64,000 nt of DNA from the NCBI RefSeq assembly GCF_025370775.1, contig NZ_JAMXEX010000003.1, positions 1-64,000 on the forward strand, written 5' to 3'. Source of the stretch: Ancylothrix sp. D3o. GTDB lineage: Bacteria; Cyanobacteriota; Cyanobacteriia; Cyanobacteriales; Oscillatoriaceae. The notes beneath the pieces are model-generated. The model did not search any database and was not told the DNA's origin. It saw nothing but the letters and a program-made list of their open reading frames with translations. Positions 1 through 6,877 of the stretch are shown in pieces. The translations under genes and the position numbers were made by a program. How positions within the stretch are numbered: position 1 is the stretch's first letter; the number at the start of each line of letters is the position of its first letter.

Positions 1-62
1 CTATTGAGAGTACCTAGGTAGGTAGCATTATTTTGGACTACACCAATATCAAACTCTGACAT
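1..62 (-). CDS. Partial gene, N-terminal 20 codons only
   Basis: An ATG on the minus strand at 62-60 opens a frame that runs off the window start without a stop. The visible N-terminus reads MSEFDIGVVQNN followed by ATYLGTLN. A purine-rich AGGGG lies about 9 nt upstream of the ATG, at the distance expected for a ribosome binding site. I do not recognise the product from so little sequence. The amino acid composition is plausible for a real protein, but a chance frame of 20 codons cannot be excluded. Confidence 0.35.
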   Translation of the reverse strand, partial: MSEFDIGVVQNNATYLGTLN

Positions 63-452
63 GACGAGACACCCCTAGTTACAAAAAGGTTATTTGTCCG
101 TTAAAAGTTTGCCGCCATTTTTAAAGCTCTTCTATGCTTTTTGGATGGTATATTTTCACCCACGCGGCCTAAATTTAAAAAAAGCTTAACAACATTAAAA
201 CTATAATGACGTCTGAGTTTTTACGGAAATTTTAGGTTGAGGATTTGGATATTTTTTGCCGCGTCCAGATGTTTTTATCTTGAAAATGGCAGAGAGGTTT
301 TTTATTTTTTGGGATAAAAATTAACAAGGGTCAACCAGGAATATAAGCTAAGAATGTCAACCGTGTTTTTACTGAAAAGCCAATTTAATAACCATATCTA
401 CAGGCTTTATTGAGTTGAACCCCGCTACCATTTTTTGTAGGATGGGGGTGGA

Positions 453-532
453 GTCCTGTCCAAGTCACCGGCAGCCTTCTTGTTGACACCCCGCCTTCGA
501 GAGGCGTGACTACCTCGCCATTGATACAGGAC
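453..532. ncRNA. Nested hairpin island, possible structured RNA or transposon-end relic
   Basis: Three nested perfect helices can be read directly. GTCCTGT at 453-459 pairs with ACAGGAC at 526-532, GTCA at 464-467 with TGAC at 507-510, and CGCCT at 492-496 with AGGCG at 502-506 around a TCGAG loop. The arrangement is symmetrical, so either strand could fold. The C-rich hairpin with a TTCGAGA loop next to GTTGACACCC resembles sequences I associate with right ends of cyanobacterial IS200/IS605 elements and their omega RNAs. That resemblance is from memory. No TnpA or TnpB frame is present, so at most this would be a relic. A leader RNA of either flanking gene is the alternative. Confidence 0.35.
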
Positions 533-640
533 AAATGACAAAAATTGCTACAATCTATGGGTTGTTTCACAGCCTATGCCTGATTGGCCTTTAGGTATGG
601 CTGGCACACCGGCTCTTAACCAACCTCTGTAAAATCAGTG

Positions 641-670
641 GGAACCTTAATCAAGATGCCGGTGTCATAA
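641..670 (+). promoter_or_regulatory. Candidate ECF-sigma promoter of sigG
   Basis: GGAACC at 641-646 followed after 17 nt by GTCATAA at 664-670 matches the general layout of ECF-sigma promoters (GGAAC near -35, GTC near -10). The predicted transcript would begin about 25-30 nt before the sigG start. Since ECF factors commonly transcribe their own genes, this suggests autoregulation of the SigG operon. It is a motif match only. Confidence 0.4.
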
Positions 671-701
671 AGGTTGGAATGTTACAAAACCTATTCCAGC
701 C

Positions 702-1364
702 ATGAGCCAGTCTATTCCTTTGTCTTGGTCAACGGGTGAGGCAACAGTTGTTTCTCAAGTGTCACTGCCCCCAGAAAAACTTTCTAACTATGACTTGGTG
801 CTGCGGTGCCAGGAAGGGCTGCACCCAGACCGCGCGGCCTTTGCCGAGTTGCTGCGTCGGTACCAGTCTCATGTTGAAAAAGTTTTATATCATTTGGCGC
901 CGGATTGGCAAGACCGGGCAGATTTGTCCCAAGAAATCTGGATTCGCGTTTATCGCAATGTTAAGCGCTTAAATGACCCCGTGAAATTCCGGGGTTGGTT
1001 AAGTCGCATCGCCACTAATCTTTTTTACGACGAACTCAGAAAGCGCAAACGAGTCCGTGATCCGCTTTCTCTTGATGCACCTCGGATGCTTGAAGATGGC
1101 GAGATGGATTGGGAAATTGCCTCCGCTGAACCAGGCCCAGAAGAAAATTTGACTACCACAGAGTTTTATGACAAACTCAGATCAGCAATTGCCGATTTGC
1201 CAGAAGTTTTTCGCACTACAATAGTGTTAAGAGAAATTGATGGCATGGCTTATGAAGAAATTGCTGAGATCACCGGCGTGTCTCTGGGAACGGTGAAATC
1301 ACGAATTGCTCGCGCTCGTCAGCGTTTGCAAGTCGAATTACAAAGCTATCTTGATGGCCGATAA
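702..1364 (+). CDS. sigG: ECF-type RNA polymerase sigma factor SigG
   Basis: A 220-residue extracytoplasmic-function sigma factor. Region 2 lies at about 50-115, with DLSQEIWIRVYRN and the FRGWLSRIATNLFYDELRKR stretch that carries core-binding and -10 contacts. Region 4 lies at about 160-212, with LPEVFRTTIVLREI, YEEIAEITGVSLGTVKSRI and the ARARQRL end of the recognition helix. The LSNYDLVLRCQ N-terminus and the conserved acidic linker are typical of cyanobacterial SigG, a group 4 sigma factor. ATG at 702 is chosen because the protein then has the expected family length. There is no strong Shine-Dalgarno. The next gene encodes a membrane protein shaped like an anti-sigma factor, so this is a signal-transducing pair that responds to an envelope or stress cue. 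An ECF-like promoter lies just upstream. Confidence 0.92.
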   Translation: MSQSIPLSWSTGEATVVSQVSLPPEKLSNYDLVLRCQEGLHPDRAAFAELLRRYQSHVEKVLYHLAPDWQDRADLSQEIWIRVYRNVKRLNDPVKFRGWLSRIATNLFYDELRKRKRVRDPLSLDAPRMLEDGEMDWEIASAEPGPEENLTTTEFYDKLRSAIADLPEVFRTTIVLREIDGMAYEEIAEITGVSLGTVKSRIARARQRLQVELQSYLDGR

Positions 1365-1477
1365 AGTTTTTATAAACTTCCTTAACAAACGTGCGTTCCT
1401 TGCAGTCATTAGGAAATTAATGCCGGTTGTTTTTTCTGGGTGCAGTACACAAATCTAAAAATGGCGGTGATGTTGCA

Positions 1478-2044
1478 ATGATCCCCAATTCTCAACAAAA
1501 TAATAATTTTCCGCATCATCCCCACGGGGACTCGCTCAATGCTAAAATCCCTGATCAGTCTGAGTCTGTAATAAGAGCCGTGAATACAATTAAGCGTGAT
1601 CGTTTTGAATTGCTCAGCGCCTACTTTGATGGCGAAGTAACGGCAGCCGAACGCCGTCAAGTCGAAGAGTGGTTGCAAGAGCCGGAAATGCAACTCTTGT
1701 ACGCTCGTTTAATGAGCTTGCGCGGCGGCTTACAAAAAATGCCGGTGCCGGCTCCTCAAATGACGGCAGAAGAAACTGCAAAACAAGTTTTTGTTAAGTT
1801 AGATCGTCGGCCTAAACGACTGTTGTTGTGGGGCGGTGGTGCCATAGCGGCGATGTTTATTGCTGGTGTTTCCGCATTAATGGGGCAGCAATCTTTTACG
1901 CCACAATTTGCCCAAACTCCTCAAATAAATGAGTCTTCTGATGGTTTAATGATTGCTTTAAATAGTCCTGTTATTGAAATTCCAAAGGCGTCGGTGGCGA
2001 ACCCTGATAAATCGGTTATTTCAAGAGCTTTAATTGTTGAATAA
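1478..2044 (+). CDS. Putative membrane anti-sigma factor of SigG
   Basis: A 188-residue single-pass membrane protein following sigG on the same strand after 113 nt. The N-terminal half (residues about 40-95) contains FELLSAYFDGEVTAAERRQV, the hallmark of anti-sigma zinc-finger-like helical domains, here without the usual HxxxCxxC cysteines. A transmembrane segment follows at about 120-140 (LLLWGGGAIAAMFIAG), then a short periplasmic tail. A cytoplasmic sigma-binding domain plus membrane anchor implies that SigG is held at the membrane until released. The ATG at 1478 is preferred. An in-frame TTG at 1427 would add 17 residues with no better ribosome site. The function is inferred from architecture and position. 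Confidence 0.75.
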   Translation: MIPNSQQNNNFPHHPHGDSLNAKIPDQSESVIRAVNTIKRDRFELLSAYFDGEVTAAERRQVEEWLQEPEMQLLYARLMSLRGGLQKMPVPAPQMTAEETAKQVFVKLDRRPKRLLLWGGGAIAAMFIAGVSALMGQQSFTPQFAQTPQINESSDGLMIALNSPVIEIPKASVANPDKSVISRALIVE

Positions 2045-2067
2045 TATTAGGTTGAATAATATTAGAC

Positions 2068-2097
2068 AAACCCGGTTTCTAAAAAGACCGGGTTTTT
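2068..2097 (+). terminator. Rho-independent terminator after the sigG operon
   Basis: AAACCCGGT at 2068-2076 pairs perfectly with ACCGGGTTT at 2087-2095 and is followed by further T residues. It lies 24 nt after the anti-sigma gene and before the convergent gene at 2115-2579, so it may serve both. Confidence 0.8.
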
Positions 2098-2114
2098 AGT
2101 AGCGATTCACTTTT

Positions 2115-2579
2115 TCACCGGCCCACATAAGGGGTATTTCCTGCAACCCAACAACCAGACTCTATCAGAACTCCCCCCAATTCTTTCGCTTTTTCTTTTG
2201 TCATAAAATACGTCCAAACTTTGCCCAAAGACTGACAACCGGCTATCACTTCATCAAAAGTTGCTGTTGTTGGGGGTGGCGAAGTTGGGGGGGTAAAAAT
2301 TTCTACTTGTTTTCGTTGATATTCGTTTAATTCGGCGGGCCGGTTTGGGTCATATTCTTCGAGTTTGTCAAGATCCTCTAACACAGCATCGTCTTTAAAA
2401 CACAGCAAAAAGCCTTCTACAATACCGGCTTCCTCTACCATCCCCGGATATCCAACTCGCAATGAATAAAGCTTTCCCCGCGTAATGGCCGGTTGTGACG
2501 AAATGACTTTGCCGGCGCAAAATCGCAAATAGTTATACTCTCCAGGTTTTAGGGTTCCGTACACAAAGACTTTTACCAC
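2115..2579 (-). CDS. Gamma-glutamylcyclotransferase (AIG2-like) family protein
   Basis: A 154-residue cytosolic protein with the family N-terminus VFVYGTLKPGEYNY, where YGTL forms the substrate pocket. A Glu within DLDKLEEYDP matches the conserved catalytic acid region. Members of the fold cyclise gamma-glutamyl groups or remove related adducts from amines and glutathione derivatives. The exact substrate cannot be read from sequence. The 150-residue length is normal. The gene stands alone between a convergent operon and the divergent COP23 gene. Confidence 0.85.
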   Translation of the reverse strand: MVKVFVYGTLKPGEYNYLRFCAGKVISSQPAITRGKLYSLRVGYPGMVEEAGIVEGFLLCFKDDAVLEDLDKLEEYDPNRPAELNEYQRKQVEIFTPPTSPPPTTATFDEVIAGCQSLGKVWTYFMTKEKAKELGGVLIESGCWVAGNTPYVGR

Positions 2580-2993
2580 GCTTGCTATCTCCTTTTATAT
2601 AGAATATATTTTTTTAGCTAATTTATAGAGATTCAAAGAGCCGCTTTATTCTGAACTGCCTAGCTTGTGAACTTTTATAACCCGCAGGGGTTTTCTTTGT
2701 TTGTGTTTACACCCGATTTTAATTGGTGGCCTAAATCGGTGGCTAACCGGCCAGCAGAAGGAGACAACTCCCTCACCGGCTATTTCATTTGGGGTATAGC
2801 AGCAGAGAGTGCTGTCGATCTAAGATCATTACAATAACTTAATAACCACAGTGAAACTTGATTAGGCAATTTTGCGTCCGTGATCTCGTGGCGGTTGAGT
2901 CGTGATTTAGATCACCGAAAATCGGGAACACTAAATTATCACCCATTAGCCCTTACCCCTTATCCCTTCCTTCGATCCCAAGAGAATAACATT
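2580..2993. other. Divergent promoter region
   Basis: 414 nt separating the divergent cyclotransferase gene and COP23 gene. It is expected to carry both promoters. The frame of the COP23 gene remains open upstream to 2880, but that extension has no signal-peptide character. I see no RNA gene or repeat. Confidence 0.5.
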
Positions 2994-3524
2994 ATGAACT
3001 TTAAATCTATTTTCCGCCTCGCTACTGCTGGCCTGCTTTCAGTGGCCGGTATTTCCCTGTTAAACGCAGCCCCAACAATGGCTCAAACGGCAGTATCGGC
3101 TAGTTCGTTTCAGTGCAAGCAAGATGGTTATTATGTAACCGTTGCAGTTAAAAATAATGGCGCAATTTCTGATCCGCTGGTTGTTTGGAAAACCGAAGAA
3201 TTTAGCGATGCCGGTTATACGCCAGAGGTGCGTTGCGAAGAAGTTACCAGCCGACTTAACAGCGCTGTAGATCGCAATGGTGGCTCTTTAAATGGCTTAT
3301 ATTTAACAGCCGGGCGTGTTAATGGTTTGCCGGTTTTGTGTACCGTGAATAATGCAAAAGGCGGTTGTAATACCAATAACCTTTTGTTTACCTTAAAACG
3401 CGGCAATGACCCCAACGCCGTCTTACAAAAATTATTTGCAGCCAGTGCTAGTGGGACTCCCATTCAACAATCTGGCGGTCAATCTTATGTGGATTTGAAT
3501 AAATTAGTCCAGCAATTATTTTAG
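2994..3524 (+). CDS. Secreted COP23-domain protein
   Basis: A 176-residue precursor. Residues 1-29 form a signal peptide (FRLATAGLLSVAGISLL, cut after PTMAQ). The rest is one COP23 domain with four cysteines (FQCKQDGYY, VRCEEV, VLCTVNN, GGCNTN) that could form two disulfides. The family is named after a circadian-oscillating cyanobacterial protein of about 23 kDa, whose biochemical role is unknown. The ATG at 2994 is preferred over the upstream frame extension because it places the signal peptide at the N-terminus. The next gene on the same strand is a trypsin-like protease, separated by a repeat-rich spacer. The pairing suggests a shared periplasmic or lumenal job. Confidence 0.85.
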   Translation: MNFKSIFRLATAGLLSVAGISLLNAAPTMAQTAVSASSFQCKQDGYYVTVAVKNNGAISDPLVVWKTEEFSDAGYTPEVRCEEVTSRLNSAVDRNGGSLNGLYLTAGRVNGLPVLCTVNNAKGGCNTNNLLFTLKRGNDPNAVLQKLFAASASGTPIQQSGGQSYVDLNKLVQQLF

Positions 3525-3525
3525 G

Positions 3526-3608
3526 AATTGGTGAATGGGGACTGGGGACTGAGGAGTGGGGAAAGATAACAATTCTTATTACTAAATCCCCATTTCCCAT
3601 CGCCAATT
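3526..3608. repeat. STRR-like repeat with inverted-repeat ends
   Basis: GGGGACT is repeated in tandem near 3537-3550. AATTGG (3526-3531) and AATGGGGA (3534-3541) are mirrored by TCCCCATT (3587-3594) and CCAATT (3603-3608). The result is a large imperfect stem between the COP23 gene and the protease gene. It could act as a partial terminator or mRNA processing site. Confidence 0.5.
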
Positions 3609-3646
3609 ATTTATTCCTAATGCCCCATTCTCCAATCTTTAACACT

Positions 3647-4609
3647 ATGTTTTTTCCTCGAAGGCGATTTGCGTATTTGATGGGAATTGTCGCTGCATTG
3701 GTCGTCACAATTCCGATTATGGCGGCGCAAAAAGACTTGACAAAAACGCAAGTTGATGCTATATCATCCCGAACAACAGTAGTGATTGCCCAGGGTTTAC
3801 AAAAGGGAGATATTGAAGCTAGACAAGAATGGAACCCTGGATCTGGGGTGATTGTGGCCCGGAGTGGCAATGTTTATTATGTGTTAACAGCCCTTCACGT
3901 TGTACGGACGCGAGATGTGGTGTATGGGGTGAGGACGAGTGATGGAGAAGTGCATTTTGTCGATGATGTGGAAACTCACGACAATATACATTTTTTTGGC
4001 AAAGAAGATGAAAATTTAGGGGAAACAATTAAGGGTTTTGATTTAGCAATTGTTAAATTTAAAAGCGATAAAAATTATCCGCTGGCGGTGATGGGAAAGT
4101 CGCAGGGGATGGAAAAAGGCGAGGCAATTTATATTTCTGGATGGCCGAATCCAGAAGAAGAAACAGCGCGGCGAGAGCGCAAATTTTCGGCGGGGAATTT
4201 AACAACGATTGTTAACCAGCCTTCGGGGGATGGGGGTTATAGTATGCTTTATGATAATCAAACACGGCGGGGAATGAGTGGGGGGCCGGTTTTTAATAGT
4301 AGCGGTGAGTTAATTGGAATTCATGGAAGGGGTAGAGCGCAGGATAATGTTTATTGTATTGACCCAAAATTAAGCGCAGAAAATAGTTGTGGGATACAGT
4401 CACTTCATTTTTTGAGTGAGGTGGAATTGGCGAAGATACCGTTAAGATTTAAAGAGCCGCCGGTGGATTTAGGAGAAATAGAAAAATTGCCGGTGGATGA
4501 TGTGATTGAAAATATTTATGAGGAGTTTACGTTTGATAAAGCGGCATTATTGAGGGATGGGCCTTCTGGGGGGTGTGAGAGTTTGTTGTTGGGTGATCCT
4601 TGCCCTTAG
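3647..4609 (+). CDS. Exported trypsin-like serine protease (S1 family)
   Basis: A 320-residue precursor with an N-terminal hydrophobic segment (FAYLMGIVAALVVTIPIMAA) that reads as a signal peptide or anchor. The chymotrypsin-fold triad is visible: His in VLTALHVV, Asp in GFDLAIVKF, and Ser in RRGMSGGPVF. No PDZ domain follows, so it is not a Deg/HtrA protein. The last 60 residues are acidic and of unknown role. The start at 3647 (MFFPRRRF) is preferred because it gives a classical positively charged n-region. The ATG at 3620 would add nine residues. It lies downstream of the COP23 gene on the same strand and is probably co-expressed with it. Confidence 0.85.
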   Translation: MFFPRRRFAYLMGIVAALVVTIPIMAAQKDLTKTQVDAISSRTTVVIAQGLQKGDIEARQEWNPGSGVIVARSGNVYYVLTALHVVRTRDVVYGVRTSDGEVHFVDDVETHDNIHFFGKEDENLGETIKGFDLAIVKFKSDKNYPLAVMGKSQGMEKGEAIYISGWPNPEEETARRERKFSAGNLTTIVNQPSGDGGYSMLYDNQTRRGMSGGPVFNSSGELIGIHGRGRAQDNVYCIDPKLSAENSCGIQSLHFLSEVELAKIPLRFKEPPVDLGEIEKLPVDDVIENIYEEFTFDKAALLRDGPSGGCESLLLGDPCP

Positions 4610-4817
4610 TGATTTCTTGTTGGTCATCAGTCATTATTGATTTGGAAACAGTCAGGGGTTTTAGCCAATTTAAAATGAGTGAACGTTGAGGCCGGCACTC
4701 TACAGACCAAGAATAAAGCACAACCGACAAATGGTTTGATACCTTGCCTAGATTGGTCTGAAAATCGTGTAGTGTGGCTTAGTTGCCTTCTGAGTAAGCA
4801 GTGTTTTCTGCTATCTA

Positions 4818-4830
4818 GGTGTGAGGAGTG
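4818..4830 (+). promoter_or_regulatory. Perfect Yfr1-complementary site on the porin ribosome binding site
   Basis: GGTGTGAGGAGTG is the exact reverse complement of the conserved unpaired motif of the cyanobacterial small RNA Yfr1 (core ACUCCUCACAC). It includes the GAGGAG Shine-Dalgarno of the SLH porin that starts at 4840. In Prochlorococcus, Yfr1 is known to pair with outer-membrane protein mRNAs and repress them. Position and gene class both fit translational repression here. No Yfr1 gene was noticed in the window. Confidence 0.7.
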
Positions 4831-4839
4831 TGTGAAAAA

Positions 4840-6459
4840 ATGAAGGTATTTCCAGTTATAGCGGCTGCGCTTTTGGCTGTAGTTCCTAGCCTCAAGACGG
4901 AGGCTAGACAACCAATGCTGGCTAAGACCGGCCCTTTGCAACCATTGCAAACCGGCATGGGTCGTTTAGCGATGGATTTTGAGGAACCGGCCCCAACAAA
5001 TGAGGAAATGAATCAAATGCCGTCGGTTTCCCAGTTATCGGATGTACAGCCGAAGGATTGGGCCTTTGAGGCGTTACGAAATTTGGTTGAGCGCTATGGT
5101 TGTATTAGCGGTTATCCTGATGGAACTTTTCGGGGAAATCGTGCTTTAACGAGGTATGAATTTGCGGCAGGTTTAAATGCTTGTTTGGAGAGAGTTACGC
5201 AAGTAATTAATGATTCGACAAGCAATTATGTTAGGCAAGAAGATTTAGAAACCTTACAAAGATTACAAACAGAATTTGCGGCGGAATTAGCCAGTTTAAG
5301 AGGGAGAATTGATAGCCTTGAAGACCGCACAACTCAACTCGAACAACAGCCGGTTTCTGATACGACGGCAGTTTTTGGGGGGGAAGCGATTTTTGCTTTG
5401 ACGGGTTCTGCCGGTGGAAATCCGCCAGGGAGAAGAAGTGAACCGAATTTTAGTTATTTAACAAGGCTGGGTATAGTTTCAACTTTTACCGGCAAAGATC
5501 GGCTGAGGTTAGAGTTATCTAGCGGCAATTTTGAGGGGCGAGGTTTGGCTAGTCCGAATGTTTTTAATACGGATATGGCTTTGCTTTCGTATCAAGGGGG
5601 TACGAGTAATCAAATTCAACTTGATAAGGTAGAATATCGCTTTGCTGGGTTTGATGACCGGGTGGTTTTTACGCTTAGGCCGGTGGGGTTTAGTCTCAGT
5701 AGTGTTTTAACGGCCAATTCTCCTTATTTTGATGCGGGAAGAGGTGCTCTTTCTCGGTTTGCGGAGGCTAGTCCGTTGTTTAAAATTGGTAATTTAGATG
5801 CGGGTGTGGGGTTTGATTGGTTGGTGACTGACCGGCTGCGTTTGCAGGTGGCTTATGGTACGGGAGATAGTAATTCTTCTAACAAAGGTAACGGTGTTTT
5901 TGGGGCAGATCGCAGTGCTTTGGGGGTGCAATTGTTGGCGAAGCCGGCGGATAATGTTTTGACGGGTTTGGCTTATATTAATGCCTATTCTAATGAGGGC
6001 CGGTTGGATACTTTTACGGGGAGTTTTATTAGTGATACGAATGGGTTTTTAAATCAGCCGGCAGAAATTCAAGCCCTAAGTGGGACGCTACAATGGCGAA
6101 TTAATCGTAAAATTACGTTAGGCACTTGGGGTGGTTGGATTTTTAGTAATTCGACCGTAAGTGATGCCTCTGCAACAACTACGACATATCTATTTTCTGT
6201 GGGGATTTCTGATCCTTTTGGCAGAGAAGGTGATTTACTGGCTTTTTTGTTTGGTCAACCGCCGAAGTTAGTTAGAGGTAATAATTTGTTTTTGGGTGAA
6301 GATGAGGGTACTTCTTTACATTTGGAGGCGTTTTATCGGTTTCGTGTGACGGATAATATTTCGATTACGCCTGGGTTTTTTGTTGTTTTTAATCCAGAGC
6401 ATAATTATGATAATAATGATATTTTCATTGGGACTGTTCGGACAACTTTTCGTTTTTAA
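4840..6459 (+). CDS. SLH-domain OprB-type outer membrane porin
   Basis: A 539-residue outer-membrane protein. A short signal-like N-terminus is followed by an SLH domain at about 67-118 (DVQPKDWAFEALRNLVERYG, SGYPDGTFRGNRALTRYEF) that binds peptidoglycan-linked polymers. A coiled coil at about 120-170 comes next, then a beta-barrel to the terminal Phe (TVRTTFRF). This is the standard cyanobacterial porin layout, often annotated as iron uptake or carbohydrate porin. The ATG at 4840 is preferred to the GTG at 4828, which would overlap its own GAGGAG ribosome site. The ribosome site is fully contained in the Yfr1 complement. A small secreted protein gene follows after 12 nt and is probably in the same operon. 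Confidence 0.92.
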   Translation: MKVFPVIAAALLAVVPSLKTEARQPMLAKTGPLQPLQTGMGRLAMDFEEPAPTNEEMNQMPSVSQLSDVQPKDWAFEALRNLVERYGCISGYPDGTFRGNRALTRYEFAAGLNACLERVTQVINDSTSNYVRQEDLETLQRLQTEFAAELASLRGRIDSLEDRTTQLEQQPVSDTTAVFGGEAIFALTGSAGGNPPGRRSEPNFSYLTRLGIVSTFTGKDRLRLELSSGNFEGRGLASPNVFNTDMALLSYQGGTSNQIQLDKVEYRFAGFDDRVVFTLRPVGFSLSSVLTANSPYFDAGRGALSRFAEASPLFKIGNLDAGVGFDWLVTDRLRLQVAYGTGDSNSSNKGNGVFGADRSALGVQLLAKPADNVLTGLAYINAYSNEGRLDTFTGSFISDTNGFLNQPAEIQALSGTLQWRINRKITLGTWGGWIFSNSTVSDASATTTTYLFSVGISDPFGREGDLLAFLFGQPPKLVRGNNLFLGEDEGTSLHLEAFYRFRVTDNISITPGFFVVFNPEHNYDNNDIFIGTVRTTFRF

Positions 6460-6471
6460 GGAGGTTTTGCT

Positions 6472-6828
6472 ATGATTTTTTCTGAGAAAAAATGTCGAGT
6501 AGTTTTATTAAATTTGGCATCGTTTCTCTTAATTATTGCCGGCATAAACCCGCCATTACTAGCACAAAATGAACAGCAAAAACCTCAACAACAGCGGCTA
6601 AAACCTAATTTTTCTGAGGAAGAAAGACGCTTTAGTAATCGGGGGTTTAATGATAGTTTTTTAAATGATTCTCTGAATGGACTTAGTGATCCTTTGGGTG
6701 GGGGAAGTGCGGGTATGAGTGTTGGCGAAAAAAATAATTTAGCGCCAATTTCTGCTCAGGAAAGGGGGATTTTGCCGGCTTTCGATCCGACTGATGTAAT
6801 TATCCCTAGACCGGGGGTAAGGCGGTAG
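6472..6828 (+). CDS. Small secreted protein co-transcribed with the porin
   Basis: 118 residues with a signal peptide (VVLLNLASFLLIIAGINPPLLAQ) and a mature part of about 85 residues rich in Asn, Ser, Gly and Pro with no cysteines. I recognise no domain. A strong AAGGAGG ribosome site sits 8 nt before the ATG, and the gene starts 12 nt after the porin stop, so translation is likely coupled in supply with the porin. A periplasmic or outer-membrane accessory role is a guess from position only. Confidence 0.75.
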   Translation: MIFSEKKCRVVLLNLASFLLIIAGINPPLLAQNEQQKPQQQRLKPNFSEEERRFSNRGFNDSFLNDSLNGLSDPLGGGSAGMSVGEKNNLAPISAQERGILPAFDPTDVIIPRPGVRR

Positions 6829-6834
6829 ATTTTT

Positions 6835-6873
6835 TAGCGCTTTAGGGGTGAATATAAGACTGCTAAAGCGCTA
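6835..6873. terminator. Bidirectional terminator hairpin
   Basis: TAGCGCTTTAG at 6835-6845 is perfectly mirrored by CTAAAGCGCTA at 6863-6873, giving an 11-bp stem. It sits in the 49-nt gap between the convergent porin operon and the RTX/Calx-beta gene. The downstream T-tract is weak on both strands. Confidence 0.7.
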
Positions 6874-6877
6874 TTAC

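Larger units (their letters stand above)
63..701. other. Intergenic region with AT-rich half and structured half
   Basis: No convincing protein gene lies between the partial gene at the window start and sigG. Positions 63-380 are AT-rich and probably hold the promoter of the leftward gene. Positions about 420-540 are GC-richer and hold the nested inverted repeats described separately. Positions 641-670 hold a candidate ECF promoter. A 61-codon minus-strand frame at 385-570 exists but has no ribosome binding site, and its composition looks like read-through of the hairpin island. Confidence 0.5.

Noticed and set aside
385-570. 61-codon minus-strand open frame
   Set aside because: It has no ribosome binding site, its composition is unlike a protein, and it covers the nested hairpins, so it is more likely open by chance.
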